Assembly: GCF_007829815.1 (NCBI RefSeq)
Contig: NZ_VIWT01000001.1
Location: 4,555,001 to 4,619,000, forward strand
Direction: 5' to 3'
DNA from: Kitasatospora viridis
Lineage (GTDB): Bacteria > Actinomycetota > Actinomycetes > Streptomycetales > Streptomycetaceae
DNA length: 64,000 nucleotides
Part shown: positions 1-8,463 of the stretch, piece after piece
How positions within the stretch are numbered: the first letter of the stretch is position 1
Layout: every line of letters starts with the position of its first letter
Translations under genes and position numbers: made by a program
Notes under the pieces: generated by a model
Told to the model about the DNA's origin: nothing
What the model saw: only the letters and a program-made list of their open reading frames with translations
The model's database searches: none

Positions 1-83
1 ATGCCGGGACGGACGCTGAAGCTCAGGTCCTGGACGGCGGTTTTGGGGCCGTAGCGCTTGGTGAGGCCGACGGCTTCGATCAT
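1..83 (-). CDS. ABC transporter ATP-binding protein, N-terminal fragment
   Basis: Only the first 27 codons lie in the window; the gene runs off the left edge. The start reads MIEAVGLTKRYGPKTAV, then QDLSFSVRPG. This is the usual beginning of an ABC nucleotide-binding subunit, with the A-loop aromatic in KRYG that stacks on adenine. The Walker A loop is not yet reached. A GAGGA sits six bases before the ATG. The substrate cannot be told from this piece, and any membrane partner would be outside the window. Confidence 0.8.
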   Translation of the reverse strand, partial: MIEAVGLTKRYGPKTAVQDLSFSVRPG

Positions 84-326
84 CTGAGGTCCTCAAACGA
101 GGGAGCGGGTGGTGACATCCTCAACGCTAGGCAGCGCCGGGGGCCGGAACGAGCCGCGCCAGGAGGATTCGAACCCGCGGCCGGTGCGACGCGAGATGCA
201 GCGCGGCTACATCTTGAGACGGACCTTGATTCGGGTGCGGAGGTTTAGCCGCAGCTCATCGGCGGTGCGGCGGATCGACCAACCTTAACGGCAACTCAAG
301 TGTGGCGAGGGACTCTTGACGCCCCT
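84..326. other. non-coding stretch, no gene seen
   Basis: No reading frame here looks real. It contains a tRNA T-arm-like string at 165-176, but no acceptor stem or anticodon arm can be folded around it. An imperfect hairpin lies near 191-209. It probably holds the promoter of the minus-strand ABC gene. Confidence 0.4.
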
Positions 327-342
327 GTTGGTCTAGTCCATT
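327..342. promoter_or_regulatory. DasR-type operator (dre-like) upstream of chitinase
   Basis: The 16-mer GTTGGTCTAGTCCATT keeps the TGGTCTAG core and CCA half of the dre consensus AGTGGTCTAGACCACT, known from GlcNAc and chitin genes of Streptomyces. It lies about 190 bases before the chitinase start. Repression by DasR, relieved by glucosamine-6-phosphate, is inferred from the family. Confidence 0.65.
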
Positions 343-371
343 TTAATCCGCAGGTGCAGGGAGCCCCTGAG

Positions 372-403
372 CCGGCGTCAGTGGTGCAAACCACTGACGC
401 CGG
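372..403. promoter_or_regulatory. perfect hairpin containing a second dre-like box
   Basis: CCGGCGTCAGTGGT and its exact reverse complement flank a GCAA tetraloop, giving a 14-bp stem. The inner part, AGTGGT-GCAA-ACCACT (380-395), equals the dre consensus in both half-sites and differs only in the central CTAG. It could be a second DNA operator, an RNA hairpin in the chitinase leader, or both. Confidence 0.55.
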
Positions 404-532
404 TCCTGGGGTGCCCGGCAACCGCGCACGATTCCCCGATGTCATGCCCATGCCCGAGGTGGTCCCACCCGCCCCGGGCGTCCCTGCACACCACGGGCAT
501 GACGGTCCCCCACAACCATGGAGTCGCACGTC

Positions 533-2368
533 ATGCTCACCCGTTCAACCGCCCGGGAGACGACCCCGGACCAGCGCCGCCGCCCCAAGGGCCTGGCCGC
601 GCTCGCCGCCGGCACCGCGGCCTCGCTGTTGCTCGGCGCCTCGCTCGCGCTCACCTCGGGCGGCACCGCCCACGCCGCCGCCACCAACACCACCGGCGCG
701 GCCGCCACCAGCGGCGGCATCAAGGTGGCCTACTTCGACCAGTGGTCGATCTACTCCAACGCCTACTACCCGAAGAACATCAACGACTCCGGGACCGCGG
801 GCAAACTCGACTACCTGATCTACGACTTCGCCAACATCAACCCGACCACGCTGCAGTGCTTCGAGGCCACCAAGGCCGCGGACACCAACGACGCGGACCC
901 GAACGCCGGCGACGGCGCGGGCGACGCCTTCGCCGACTACGAGAAGTCCTTCGGCTCGGACATCAGCGTCAACGGCACGGCGGACGTCTACAACCAGCCG
1001 ATCGCGGGCAACTTCAACCAGCTCAAGGAGCTGAAGGCGAAGAACCCGAACCTGAAGATCCTGCTGTCGATCGGCGGCTGGACCTACTCCAAGTACTTCT
1101 CCGACGCGGCCGCGACCGACGCCTCCCGCAAGGCGCTGGTCTCCTCCTGCATCGACATGTTCATCAAGGGCAACCTGCCCTCGGACGCCGGCTACGGCGG
1201 CCCGGGCACCGGCGCCGGCATCTTCGACGGCTTCGACATCGACTGGGAGTACCCGGGCGGCGGCGGCCACACCGGCAACCACTCCTCGCCGAACGACAAG
1301 CAGGACTACACCGCGCTGCTCGCCGAGTTCCGCTCCGAGCTGGACGCCCAGGGCAAGACGGACGGCAAGACCTACGCGCTGAGCGCGGCGCTGCCGGCCG
1401 GTCAGGACAAGATCGCCAACATCGAGACCGACAAGGTCGGCCAGTACCTGACCTTCGGCGACGTGATGACCTACGACATGCACGGCGGCTGGGAGGCCAC
1501 CGGGCCGACCAACCACCAGGCCGCGCTCTACTCGGACCCGAGCGACCCGGCCACGCCGATCGCCCCGGGCACCTCGAAGTACTCGATCGACGAGGGGATC
1601 AAGGCCTGGACGGCCGGTGATCCGCAGTACGGCATCCCCGGCGGCTTCCCCGCCAAGAAGATCAACATGGGTGTGCCGTTCTACTACCGCGGCTGGACCG
1701 GCGTGCCGGCGGGCAGCAGCCACGGCCTGTTCCAGACCGCCACCGGTCCAGCGCCGGGCGCCGCGATGTCCGGCAACGTCAACGGCATCCGGATGTACAA
1801 GGAGCTGTCCGGCGTCGTCGACAACCCGGCGGACACCTACTGGGACGACACCGCCAAGGCCGCCTACTTCTACGACGGCACCAACTTCTGGTCCGGTGAG
1901 AACGCCCAGTCGATCCAGTCCAAGGCCGACTACCTGCACTGCAACGGCCTCGGCGGCTCGTTCGCCTTCTCGCTGTACGACGACCCGAGCGCCACGCTCT
2001 TCAACGACATGGCGAACGACACCAACGGTTCGGCCGCCAGCTGCCTGGCCGCCCCGACGAGCAGCGCGCCGGTCAGCACCCCGCCCGTCTCCACCCCGCC
2101 CGTGAGCACGCCGCCGGTCACGACCCCGCCGGTCACGACTCCGCCGGTCAGCACCCCGCCGGTGACGACCCCGCCGGTCTCCACCCCGCCGGTGACCAGC
2201 ACCCCGGGCAGCTGCTCCGCCCCGAGCTGGAGCTCCGCCGCGGTCTACGCCACCCCGACCCAGGTCTCCTGGAAGGGCCACCTCTACACCAACAAGTGGT
2301 GGACCACCGGCGAGGACCCCTCGCTCAGCGGCCAGTGGGGCGCCTGGACCGACAACGGCCCTTGCTGA
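533..2368 (+). CDS. secreted GH18 chitinase with chitin-binding module
   Basis: Hydrolyses chitin outside the cell. A Sec signal peptide (twin-Arg-rich n-region, hydrophobic core, cleavage after AHA) is followed by a GH18 barrel starting KVAYFDQWSIY. The catalytic signature DGFDIDWE gives the proton donor near E239. A proline/threonine linker of eight VSTPP or VTTPP units leads to a C-terminal CBM5/12-type domain (WSSAAVYATPTQVSWKGHLY, then WWTTGEDP). I chose ATG 533, about 611 residues, because GGAG lies nine bases upstream. ATG 518, five codons earlier, has no ribosome site. Two dre-like boxes upstream suggest DasR control. A strong terminator follows. Confidence 0.95.
   Translation: MLTRSTARETTPDQRRRPKGLAALAAGTAASLLLGASLALTSGGTAHAAATNTTGAAATSGGIKVAYFDQWSIYSNAYYPKNINDSGTAGKLDYLIYDFANINPTTLQCFEATKAADTNDADPNAGDGAGDAFADYEKSFGSDISVNGTADVYNQPIAGNFNQLKELKAKNPNLKILLSIGGWTYSKYFSDAAATDASRKALVSSCIDMFIKGNLPSDAGYGGPGTGAGIFDGFDIDWEYPGGGGHTGNHSSPNDKQDYTALLAEFRSELDAQGKTDGKTYALSAALPAGQDKIANIETDKVGQYLTFGDVMTYDMHGGWEATGPTNHQAALYSDPSDPATPIAPGTSKYSIDEGIKAWTAGDPQYGIPGGFPAKKINMGVPFYYRGWTGVPAGSSHGLFQTATGPAPGAAMSGNVNGIRMYKELSGVVDNPADTYWDDTAKAAYFYDGTNFWSGENAQSIQSKADYLHCNGLGGSFAFSLYDDPSATLFNDMANDTNGSAASCLAAPTSSAPVSTPPVSTPPVSTPPVTTPPVTTPPVSTPPVTTPPVSTPPVTSTPGSCSAPSWSSAAVYATPTQVSWKGHLYTNKWWTTGEDPSLSGQWGAWTDNGPC
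2072..2191 (+). repeat. eight 15-bp repeats encoding chitinase linker
   Basis: Eight in-frame 15-bp units encode VSTPP or VTTPP. They form the flexible linker between the GH18 barrel and the chitin-binding module. Such units can vary in number between strains through slippage. Confidence 0.9.
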
Positions 2369-2386
2369 TCCCCCCGTCCTGAAACA

Positions 2387-2422
2387 CCGTGCCCCCGGAG
2401 CGACCACGCTCCGGGGGCACGG
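2387..2422. terminator. bidirectional intrinsic terminator
   Basis: CCGTGCCCCCGGAGCG pairs perfectly with its complement across an ACCA loop (16-bp stem). It lies between the convergent chitinase and VOC genes, so it likely serves both. No T-tract follows, as is common in Streptomyces. Confidence 0.85.
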
Positions 2423-2433
2423 CCCACTGTCCG

Positions 2434-3228
2434 TCAGGCGTCGGGCATCTGGGGCTTGATCACCCAGAACGCGCCGCCCTGGTTGTCCGTCAGGCCGCCC
2501 ATCCGGCCCACCGGCGTGTCCATCGCCGGCACCAGCACCGAGCCGCCGGCCCGCACCGCCGCGTCGAACGTGGAGTCCACGTCGTCCACCGCGAAGTAGG
2601 TGGCCCAGTGCGGCGGGGTGCCGTCGGGGTGGTTGGCCAGGCTCTGCGCGCCGCCGACGTCCTTGCCGCCGACCTTGAGCGAGAAGTACTCGCCCATGCC
2701 CTCCGGCCCCTCCATCGGGGTGATGTCGATGCCCAGCGCCGTGCGGTAGAAGCCGGTGGCGGCGGCGACGTCGCTGGTGTTCAGCTCGTTCCAGATCACG
2801 GCGCCGGGCTCGTTGACCACCTGCGCGCCGAAGAAGTCCAGCGGCTGCCAGACACCGAAGACGGCGCCGGTCGGGTCCTGGGCGATCAGCATCTTGCCGA
2901 CCGTGCCGACGGTCATCACGTCGAAGAGCAGCTTGCCGCCGCCGGCGCCGATCTTGGCGGCGGTGCCCGCGGCGTCGGCGCTGGCCAGGTAGGTGGTCCA
3001 GGCGGTGGGCGGGGCCGGCGAGTCGCCCATCGGCACGGCGGCCATGATGCCGGCCACCGGCTTGTCGTTGAGGGTCATCATCGCGTAGCCGCCGAACTCC
3101 TCGGGGCCCTTCTCGCCCTGCCAGCCGAGCAGGTCACGGTAGAAGTCGATGGCCGCCTGCTGGTCCGGAGCGGCCAGGTCGACCCAGCACGGCGTGCCGG
3201 GCGCGTACGGTTCGTTCACCACGGGCAT
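2434..3228 (-). CDS. VOC family protein, two glyoxalase-fold domains
   Basis: A 264-residue protein made of two tandem VOC (glyoxalase/bleomycin-resistance) domains, roughly residues 1-125 and 130-262. Both begin with a short strand, then a FYRDLLGW or FYRTALGI helix typical of the fold. The usual jobs are dioxygenase, isomerase or drug binding; the substrate here is unknown. The ATG at 3228 has GGAGG eight bases upstream. The frame stays open further upstream, but that extension is not protein-like. It is followed downstream on the same strand by the chitinase terminator. Confidence 0.85.
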   Translation of the reverse strand: MPVVNEPYAPGTPCWVDLAAPDQQAAIDFYRDLLGWQGEKGPEEFGGYAMMTLNDKPVAGIMAAVPMGDSPAPPTAWTTYLASADAAGTAAKIGAGGGKLLFDVMTVGTVGKMLIAQDPTGAVFGVWQPLDFFGAQVVNEPGAVIWNELNTSDVAAATGFYRTALGIDITPMEGPEGMGEYFSLKVGGKDVGGAQSLANHPDGTPPHWATYFAVDDVDSTFDAAVRAGGSVLVPAMDTPVGRMGGLTDNQGGAFWVIKPQMPDA

Positions 3229-3320
3229 GGGTGTCGCCTCCAAGGGCGGAACTTGACGTCTCGTTGCCCCCCGGAGACACCCTGCCGCCGACCGTGCGGC
3301 GGCGCCACTCAACGCGCCAC

Positions 3321-3863
3321 TCAGGGCGCGGTGGACTCGACCCGGGTCAGCATCCGGCCGAGCAGGCCGGAGAGCACGGTGCGCTCCTCGGGGACGAGGT
3401 CCTGGAGCAGCTCCTCCTCGAAGACGGCGGCCATCCGCATCGACTCCAGCCACTTGTCCCGGCCGTTCTCGGTGAGTTCGATGATCACCCGGACCCGGTT
3501 GGCCTCGTCGCGCTCCCGGGTGACCAGCTCCTCGCCGACCATCCGGTCGATCCGGTGGGTCATCGCCGCCGGGGTCAGGCCGAGCCGCTTGGCCAGCTCG
3601 CCGGGGCCGAGCCGGTAGGGGCTGCCGGCCACCACCAGGGCCTTGAGCACCTCCCACTCGGCGCTGGTGATCCCGAGCGCGGTCAGCTGCCGCCCGTAGG
3701 ACACCGCCATCCGCCGGGCCACCCGGGACATGGTCGACACGATCGTCTCGACCTGCGGGTCCACGGTGGGGAACTCGCGCTGGTAGATCGCCACCTGCTC
3801 GGCGATGTCGAGTTCGCCGGGGCCTGCCGGGTCGGCCGCCGCGGCGGCCTTGCGTGCGCTCAT
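3321..3863 (-). CDS. MarR family transcriptional regulator
   Basis: A 180-residue winged-helix regulator. Helices GITSAEWEVLKALV and LGPGELAKRLGLTPAAMTHRIDRM form the HTH, and the wing DEANRVRVIIELTENGRDKW is typical of MarR. It is divergent from an MFS transporter, the classic layout of a repressor and the efflux pump it controls, released by the pump substrate. A palindrome that overlaps the transporter promoter (3933-3959) is the likely operator. The start is MSARKAAAAAD. Confidence 0.92.
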   Translation of the reverse strand: MSARKAAAAADPAGPGELDIAEQVAIYQREFPTVDPQVETIVSTMSRVARRMAVSYGRQLTALGITSAEWEVLKALVVAGSPYRLGPGELAKRLGLTPAAMTHRIDRMVGEELVTRERDEANRVRVIIELTENGRDKWLESMRMAAVFEEELLQDLVPEERTVLSGLLGRMLTRVESTAP

Positions 3864-3903
3864 GGCGCTCAGTCTCCCATGCTCTGTAGCCAACGTTAAG
3901 GCT

Positions 3904-3959
3904 TTGACAGTGCAGTCTTTCTGTATGTAGAGTTTAGCTTCGAAATGTTCCGAGCTAAA
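3904..3959 (+). promoter_or_regulatory. promoter with MarR-type operator
   Basis: TTGACA (3904-3909), 18 bases, then TAGAGT (3928-3933) make a strong vegetative promoter for the MFS gene. Just downstream, TTTAGCT and AGCTAAA (3933-3939 and 3953-3959) are inverted repeats 13 bases apart. A repressor bound there would cover the -10 and the start point. Confidence 0.75.
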
Positions 3960-3977
3960 GAGTAAGGGGTGTCTCCC

Positions 3978-5258
3978 ATGAAGCAGCAGAAGTACGGTGC
4001 GGACGGCACCCTGCGCCGGGTCCAGCTCGGCAACGCACTGAGCGCCTTCGGCAGCGGGTTCACGATGCCGTACATGTTCGTGTACGTGGACCAGGTGCGC
4101 GGGCTCGGCACCGCCTCCGCGACCATGGTCTTCACCCTCTTCGCGCTGGCCGCGCTCGCCGTGCTGCCGTTCGCCGGCCGCGGCATCGACCGCTACGGGC
4201 CGCGCCCGGTGCTGCTGGCCGGCTGCGCGATGGCCGCCACCGGCGCCTTCGCCTTCGGCCAGGCGCACGGCACGGCCGCGCTGCTGGTCTCGGTCTTCCT
4301 GTTCGGCGGCGGGGTCACCACCTGCCAGCCGGCGCTCGCCACGATGATCGTCCGGTGCTCCAGCACCGCGACCCGCTCGCACGCCTTCGCGCTCCAGTTC
4401 ACCCTGATCAACCTGGGCATGGGCCTGGGCGCGCTGGTCGGCGGGCAGATCGTGAACACCGCCGACCCGGCCAGCCTGACCCGGCTGTTCACCATCGAGG
4501 CGCTCACCTTCTTCGGCCTGGCCGCCGTCACCGGTACCGCCCGCATCCCGCGTCCGGCGCCGGTGCTGGTCACCGACGAGCAGCCGCGCAGCGGCCTGCG
4601 TGCGCTGGCCGGTGACAAGGCGATGGTGCGGCTGCTGCTGCTCGCCGGGCTGATCTTCTTCACCTGCTACGGCCAGTTCGAGTCCGGCGTGGCCGCCTTC
4701 GCCACCGACACGGTGAAGACCGCGCCCTCCACCCTGGGCCTGGCGATCGGCGCCAACGCGCTGACCATCGTGCTGCTGCAGATGTTCATGGTCCGGATCA
4801 CCGCCCGGCGCCGCCGCACCACCGCGATGGCCGCCACCGGCGTGATCTGGCTGGGCGCCTGGGCCTTCGCCCTGCTGGCCGGCCTGCTGCGCGGCGAGGC
4901 GGCGCTGGCCACCGCGGCGATCGTGGCGATCTACGTGCTGTTCGGCATCGGCGAGTCGATGCTGGCGCCGACCCTCGGCCCGATCGTCGCCGACCTGGCC
5001 CCGGCCCGGCTGCTCGGCACCTACAACTCGGCCTTCGCCCTGGTGAAGCAGACCGCGATCGCGGTCGGCCCGGCGGTCGGTGTGCTGCTGGTCGGCTCCG
5101 GCACCTGGCCGCTCTACCTGGCGGCGATGACCGGCTGCACCCTGCTGATCGTCGGCACGGCCCTGCGGCTGCGCCGCCACCTCACCCCGGCCCAGGACAA
5201 CGCGGTGGCCGGCGGTCCGGTGACCGTGCCGGTCCGTGAGCTCCAGACGGCGGCGTGA
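3978..5258 (+). CDS. MFS transporter
   Basis: A 426-residue major facilitator with about 12 membrane helices. The loop between helices 2 and 3 reads GRGIDRYGPRP, the usual G-x-x-x-D-R-x-G-x-R/K motif. The ATG at 3978 has AAGGGG eight bases upstream; an in-frame GTG three codons earlier would overlap that site. It is divergently paired with a MarR regulator, so efflux of a toxic small molecule is the best guess. The substrate is unknown. A weak GC hairpin follows the stop. Confidence 0.9.
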   Translation: MKQQKYGADGTLRRVQLGNALSAFGSGFTMPYMFVYVDQVRGLGTASATMVFTLFALAALAVLPFAGRGIDRYGPRPVLLAGCAMAATGAFAFGQAHGTAALLVSVFLFGGGVTTCQPALATMIVRCSSTATRSHAFALQFTLINLGMGLGALVGGQIVNTADPASLTRLFTIEALTFFGLAAVTGTARIPRPAPVLVTDEQPRSGLRALAGDKAMVRLLLLAGLIFFTCYGQFESGVAAFATDTVKTAPSTLGLAIGANALTIVLLQMFMVRITARRRRTTAMAATGVIWLGAWAFALLAGLLRGEAALATAAIVAIYVLFGIGESMLAPTLGPIVADLAPARLLGTYNSAFALVKQTAIAVGPAVGVLLVGSGTWPLYLAAMTGCTLLIVGTALRLRRHLTPAQDNAVAGGPVTVPVRELQTAA

Positions 5259-5325
5259 GAGGGTGACGGGGTAAACCCCGCCGCCTGGAGTCGGCGGTGA
5301 TCGACGACTCGACGACGGTGGGGCC

Positions 5326-6894
5326 ATGGCAGACACGGCAGTCATCGAACGGCCGGCCGAGGCGGACCCCCGCCCGGCCGGCCGTCCATCCCTGCTGCGG
5401 GGGATCGACCGGCGGCTGCCCTGGGTGCTGCGGCACGGCGGCTGGCTCGGCCCGCTCGCGGTCGCGGTCTTCGCCGGACTGCTGCGGTTCTGGAACCTCG
5501 GCTACCCCCACGCCTTCGTCTTCGACGAGACCTACTACCCCAAGGACGCCTGGTCGCTGCTGCAGCAGGGCTACGAGGGCGGGTGGGCGGACAACGCCAA
5601 CACGGCGATCCTGGGCAACCCGCAGTCCATTCCGCTGAACAGCTCCTGGGCCTTCGTCGCCCACCCGCCGCTGGGCAAGTGGGTGATCGCCGTCGGCGAG
5701 GCGGCCTTCGGGCTCAACCCGTTCGGCTGGCGGGTGATGGTGGCGCTGCTCGGCACCCTCTCGGTGCTGATGCTGGCCCGGATCGGCCGCCGGCTCTTCG
5801 GCTCCACGCTGATCGGCTGCACCGCCGCGCTGCTGATGTCGGTGGACGGCCTGCAGTTGGTGATGAGCCGGGTCGGCCTGCTCGACGGCGTGCTGATGTT
5901 CTTCGTGCTGGCCGCCTTCGGCTGCCTGCTGATCGACCGGGACAAGACCCGGGAGCGGCTGTTCGCCGACGGGGTCGACGCCGACACCGTGCGGCTCGGC
6001 CTGCGTCCGTGGCGCCTGGCCGCCGGCCTGCTGCTCGGCGCGGCCTGCTCGGTGAAGTGGAACGGCGCGCAGATCCTGGCCGCCTTCGGCCTGCTCACCG
6101 TGCTCTGGGACCAGGCCGGCCGGCGCCGGGCCGGTGCCCGCCGCCCGATGCTCAGCATGCTGCGGCACGACGCCGTGCCCGCCTTCTGCTCGATGGTGGT
6201 GGTCGGCGCCGGCGTCTACCTGGCCTCCTGGAGCGGCTGGTTCGCCACCTCCGGCGGCTACGACCGGCACTGGGCGGACGGTCACCCCGGCGGCATCCTG
6301 CCCGGGCCGCTGCGCTCCTGGTGGCAATACCAGACCGAGATGTGGCACTTCAACACCACGCTCACCACGCCGCACACCTACCAGTCCAACCCGTGGAGCT
6401 GGCTGGTCCAGGGCCGCCCGGTGAGCATGTACTGGCAGACCGTCACGGCCGGCCAGCAGGGCTGCGGTTCGTCCGGCGGCTGCACCGAGCAGATCCTGGC
6501 GCTCGGCACCCCGCTGCTCTGGTGGACCGCCTGCTTCGCGCTGGCCTACCTGCTCTGGCGCTGGTTCTTCCGCCGCGACTGGCGCTCCGGCGCGGTGCTC
6601 TGCGCGGTGGCCGCGATCTACCTGCCCTGGTTCCAGTTCCAGCAGCGCACCATCTTCTCGTTCTACATGGTGGTGCTGGTGCCCTTCCTCTGTCTGGCCG
6701 TCGCGCAGATGCTCGGCGCGATCGTCGGCCCGGCGGGGGCGAGCGTGCGGCGGCGGGCCTGGGGCGGCGGGGTGGCCGGCGCGCTGGTGCTGGCGATCAT
6801 GGGCTGCTTCCTCTACTTCCTGCCGCTCTACACCGCCCAGATGATCCCGATGTCCGACTGGCAGGACCACATGTGGTTCACCAGTTGGATCTGA
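5326..6894 (+). CDS. pmt: dolichyl-phosphate-mannose--protein mannosyltransferase (GT39)
   Basis: Transfers mannose from polyprenyl-phosphate-mannose to Ser/Thr of proteins as they leave through the Sec pathway. The 522-residue membrane protein has the family opening RFWNLGYPHAFVFDETYYPKDAW, whose Asp-Glu pair is the catalytic acidic motif, then many membrane helices. PHPPLGKWVIA-like text (AHPPLGKWVIA) is also typical. It ends WFTSWI. The start is MADTAVIERPAE, after GGTGGGG. The FetB-like gene begins inside its last codons, suggesting co-transcription. Confidence 0.9.
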   Translation: MADTAVIERPAEADPRPAGRPSLLRGIDRRLPWVLRHGGWLGPLAVAVFAGLLRFWNLGYPHAFVFDETYYPKDAWSLLQQGYEGGWADNANTAILGNPQSIPLNSSWAFVAHPPLGKWVIAVGEAAFGLNPFGWRVMVALLGTLSVLMLARIGRRLFGSTLIGCTAALLMSVDGLQLVMSRVGLLDGVLMFFVLAAFGCLLIDRDKTRERLFADGVDADTVRLGLRPWRLAAGLLLGAACSVKWNGAQILAAFGLLTVLWDQAGRRRAGARRPMLSMLRHDAVPAFCSMVVVGAGVYLASWSGWFATSGGYDRHWADGHPGGILPGPLRSWWQYQTEMWHFNTTLTTPHTYQSNPWSWLVQGRPVSMYWQTVTAGQQGCGSSGGCTEQILALGTPLLWWTACFALAYLLWRWFFRRDWRSGAVLCAVAAIYLPWFQFQQRTIFSFYMVVLVPFLCLAVAQMLGAIVGPAGASVRRRAWGGGVAGALVLAIMGCFLYFLPLYTAQMIPMSDWQDHMWFTSWI

Positions 6895-7676
6895 TCGCCG
6901 CGGGGTCGTCCGGCTCCGGCCAGCTGTTGGAGGTCACCCCGCTGCTCGGGGTGCTGATGGCGGTGCTGCTGGCCGTCGCCGTCGCGGTGGCCGGCCGCGG
7001 CCAGCTGGGGCACGGCAAGGCGGTGCTGCGGGCCGGGCTGCGGGCGGTGGTGCAGCTGTCCGCCGTCGCCCTGGTGATCACCTGGGTGGTGCACTCGCTC
7101 TGGCTGACCGCGCTGTTCGTGCTGCTGATGTTCACCGTGGCGGTGCGCACGGCCGGGCGGCGGATCACCGACGAACCCGGCTGGTCCTGGGCCTGGGCGG
7201 CGCTGCCGATCGGGGGCGGGGTGCTGCCGGTGCTGGTGCTGCTGCTCGCCACCGGGCTGCTGCCCGGCAAGGGGATCACCATCGTGCCGGTGGCCGGCAT
7301 CCTGATCGGCGGCGGGCTGACCGCCACCTCGCTGGCCGGCCGCCGGGCGCTGGACGAGCTGACCCAGCGTCACGGCGAGGTGGAGGCCGCGCTGGCGCTC
7401 GGCTTCGAGGACCGGGACGCCCGGCTGGAGATCTGCCGCACCGCCGCCGCCACCTCGCTGGTGCCGGCCCTGGACCAGACCCGCACGGTCGGCCTGGTCA
7501 CCCTGCCCGGCGCCTTCGTCGGCATGCTGCTCGGCGGCGCCTCGCCCGTGCAGGCCGGCGCAGTGCAGCTGTTCGTGCTGGTCGCGCTGCTCGCGGTGGA
7601 GGCGGTGGCGATCGTGGCGGTGCTGGAGCTGGTCGGCCGGGGGCTGGTGCGCCGTCCGGTACACTGGCGGGGTTGA
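6885..7676 (+). CDS. UPF0014 / FetB-like ABC permease
   Basis: About 263 residues and seven membrane helices of the UPF0014 family, whose E. coli member FetB exports iron together with the ATPase FetA. Family text includes AVRTAGRRITDEPG, the Thr-Pro-type core PVAGILIGGGLTATSL, and ATSLVPALDQTRTVGLVTLPGAFVGMLLGG (split over the cytoplasmic loop and the following helix). No ATPase gene is next to it. The start is uncertain. TTG 6885 overlaps the end of pmt; CTG 6891 or 6924 are alternatives, and ATG 6957 would cut into the first helix. Its 3' end overlaps the riboswitch region. Confidence 0.8.
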   Translation: MDLIAAGSSGSGQLLEVTPLLGVLMAVLLAVAVAVAGRGQLGHGKAVLRAGLRAVVQLSAVALVITWVVHSLWLTALFVLLMFTVAVRTAGRRITDEPGWSWAWAALPIGGGVLPVLVLLLATGLLPGKGITIVPVAGILIGGGLTATSLAGRRALDELTQRHGEVEAALALGFEDRDARLEICRTAAATSLVPALDQTRTVGLVTLPGAFVGMLLGGASPVQAGAVQLFVLVALLAVEAVAIVAVLELVGRGLVRRPVHWRG

Positions 7677-7827
7677 AGGGGAGTAGCCCTCCACCGGATC
7701 GTCGACATACTGGCCGGCTCAGTGAGCCCGCCCGGCGCCCGGGACACCTGACAGGGTGTTGGCGAGACCTTCGGCCGCAGTGCTGTGACCAACACCAGTG
7801 CTGTCGGGCCGGGGTCTCTTTTCTTTT
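7675..7827 (+). promoter_or_regulatory. yybP-ykoY manganese riboswitch with terminator stem
   Basis: The conserved loop GGGGAGTAGC (7678-7687) and the second loop in GAGACCTTCGGCC (7764-7776) are the two elements that dock around Mn2+ in yybP-ykoY RNAs. GAGACC pairs with GGTCTC (7813-7818), which is followed by TTTTCTTTT, a typical intrinsic-terminator tail. The gene immediately downstream is a GDT1/UPF0016 membrane protein, a known target of this riboswitch class. A TACACT -10-like box at 7660-7665, inside the end of the FetB-like gene, may start the RNA. Confidence 0.88.
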
Positions 7828-7871
7828 GAGCCCGCCGGCCGGGCAGCCCGACCGTGGAGAAGACGCTCCAG

Positions 7872-8456
7872 ATGGACCTGACGATTTTCGCCGTGACCTT
7901 CGGCATCATCTTCCTGGCCGAACTGCCGGACAAGACCGCGCTCGCCGCGCTGATGCTCGGCACCCGCTACCGCGCGCTCTACGTCTTCGCCGGGGTGGCC
8001 GCCGCGATGGCGGTGCAGGTGGGGCTGGCGCTGGCGGCCGGCAGCCTGCTCTCGCTGCTGCCGCACCGCTGGGTCGAGGGGGTGAGCGGACTGCTCTTCC
8101 TGGCCGGCGCGGTGATGCTGCTGCTGCACAAGCACGACGACGAGGAGGGCCACGAGGGCCGCAAGCCCTCCTCCAGCGGCTTCTGGAAGGTGGCCGGGGC
8201 GAGCTTTCTGGTGGTCGCGGTGGCCGAGTTCGGCGACCTGACCCAGATCATGACCGCCAACCTGGCCGCCAAGTACGCCGACCCGCTCTCGGTCGGCCTG
8301 GGCGCCTGGCTGGCGCTCTGCGCGGTCGGCGGGCTGGCCGTGCTCGGCGGGCAGAAGCTGCTCGCGCTGGTGCCGATGAAGGTGATCATCCGGGTGGCGG
8401 CGGCCGCGATGCTGGTGCTGGCCGGGATCAGCGTGGTCGGCGCGATCACCGGCTGA
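7872..8456 (+). CDS. GDT1/UPF0016 family transporter, likely Mn2+ exporter
   Basis: A 194-residue membrane protein with two copies of the family motif: ELPDKT (residues 17-22) in the first half and EFGDLTQ in the second. The canonical form is E-x-G-D-K/R-S/T, so the first copy has Pro for Gly. A His/Asp/Glu-rich cytoplasmic loop (HKHDDEEGHEGRK) separates the halves. Relatives move Mn2+ or Ca2+ out of the cytoplasm. Control by the manganese riboswitch just upstream fits export. ATG 7872 is preferred over GTG 7854 because GGAGAAG lies about ten bases before it. Confidence 0.9.
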   Translation: MDLTIFAVTFGIIFLAELPDKTALAALMLGTRYRALYVFAGVAAAMAVQVGLALAAGSLLSLLPHRWVEGVSGLLFLAGAVMLLLHKHDDEEGHEGRKPSSSGFWKVAGASFLVVAVAEFGDLTQIMTANLAAKYADPLSVGLGAWLALCAVGGLAVLGGQKLLALVPMKVIIRVAAAAMLVLAGISVVGAITG

Positions 8457-8463
8457 CGCGGGC

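Noticed and set aside
150..230. tRNA gene or remnant
   Set aside because: GGATTCGAACCC looks like a T-arm on the minus strand, but no matching acceptor stem, D-arm or anticodon loop folds around it.
2072..2191. CRISPR or satellite repeat
   Set aside because: Contiguous in-frame codons of a proline/threonine linker in the chitinase.
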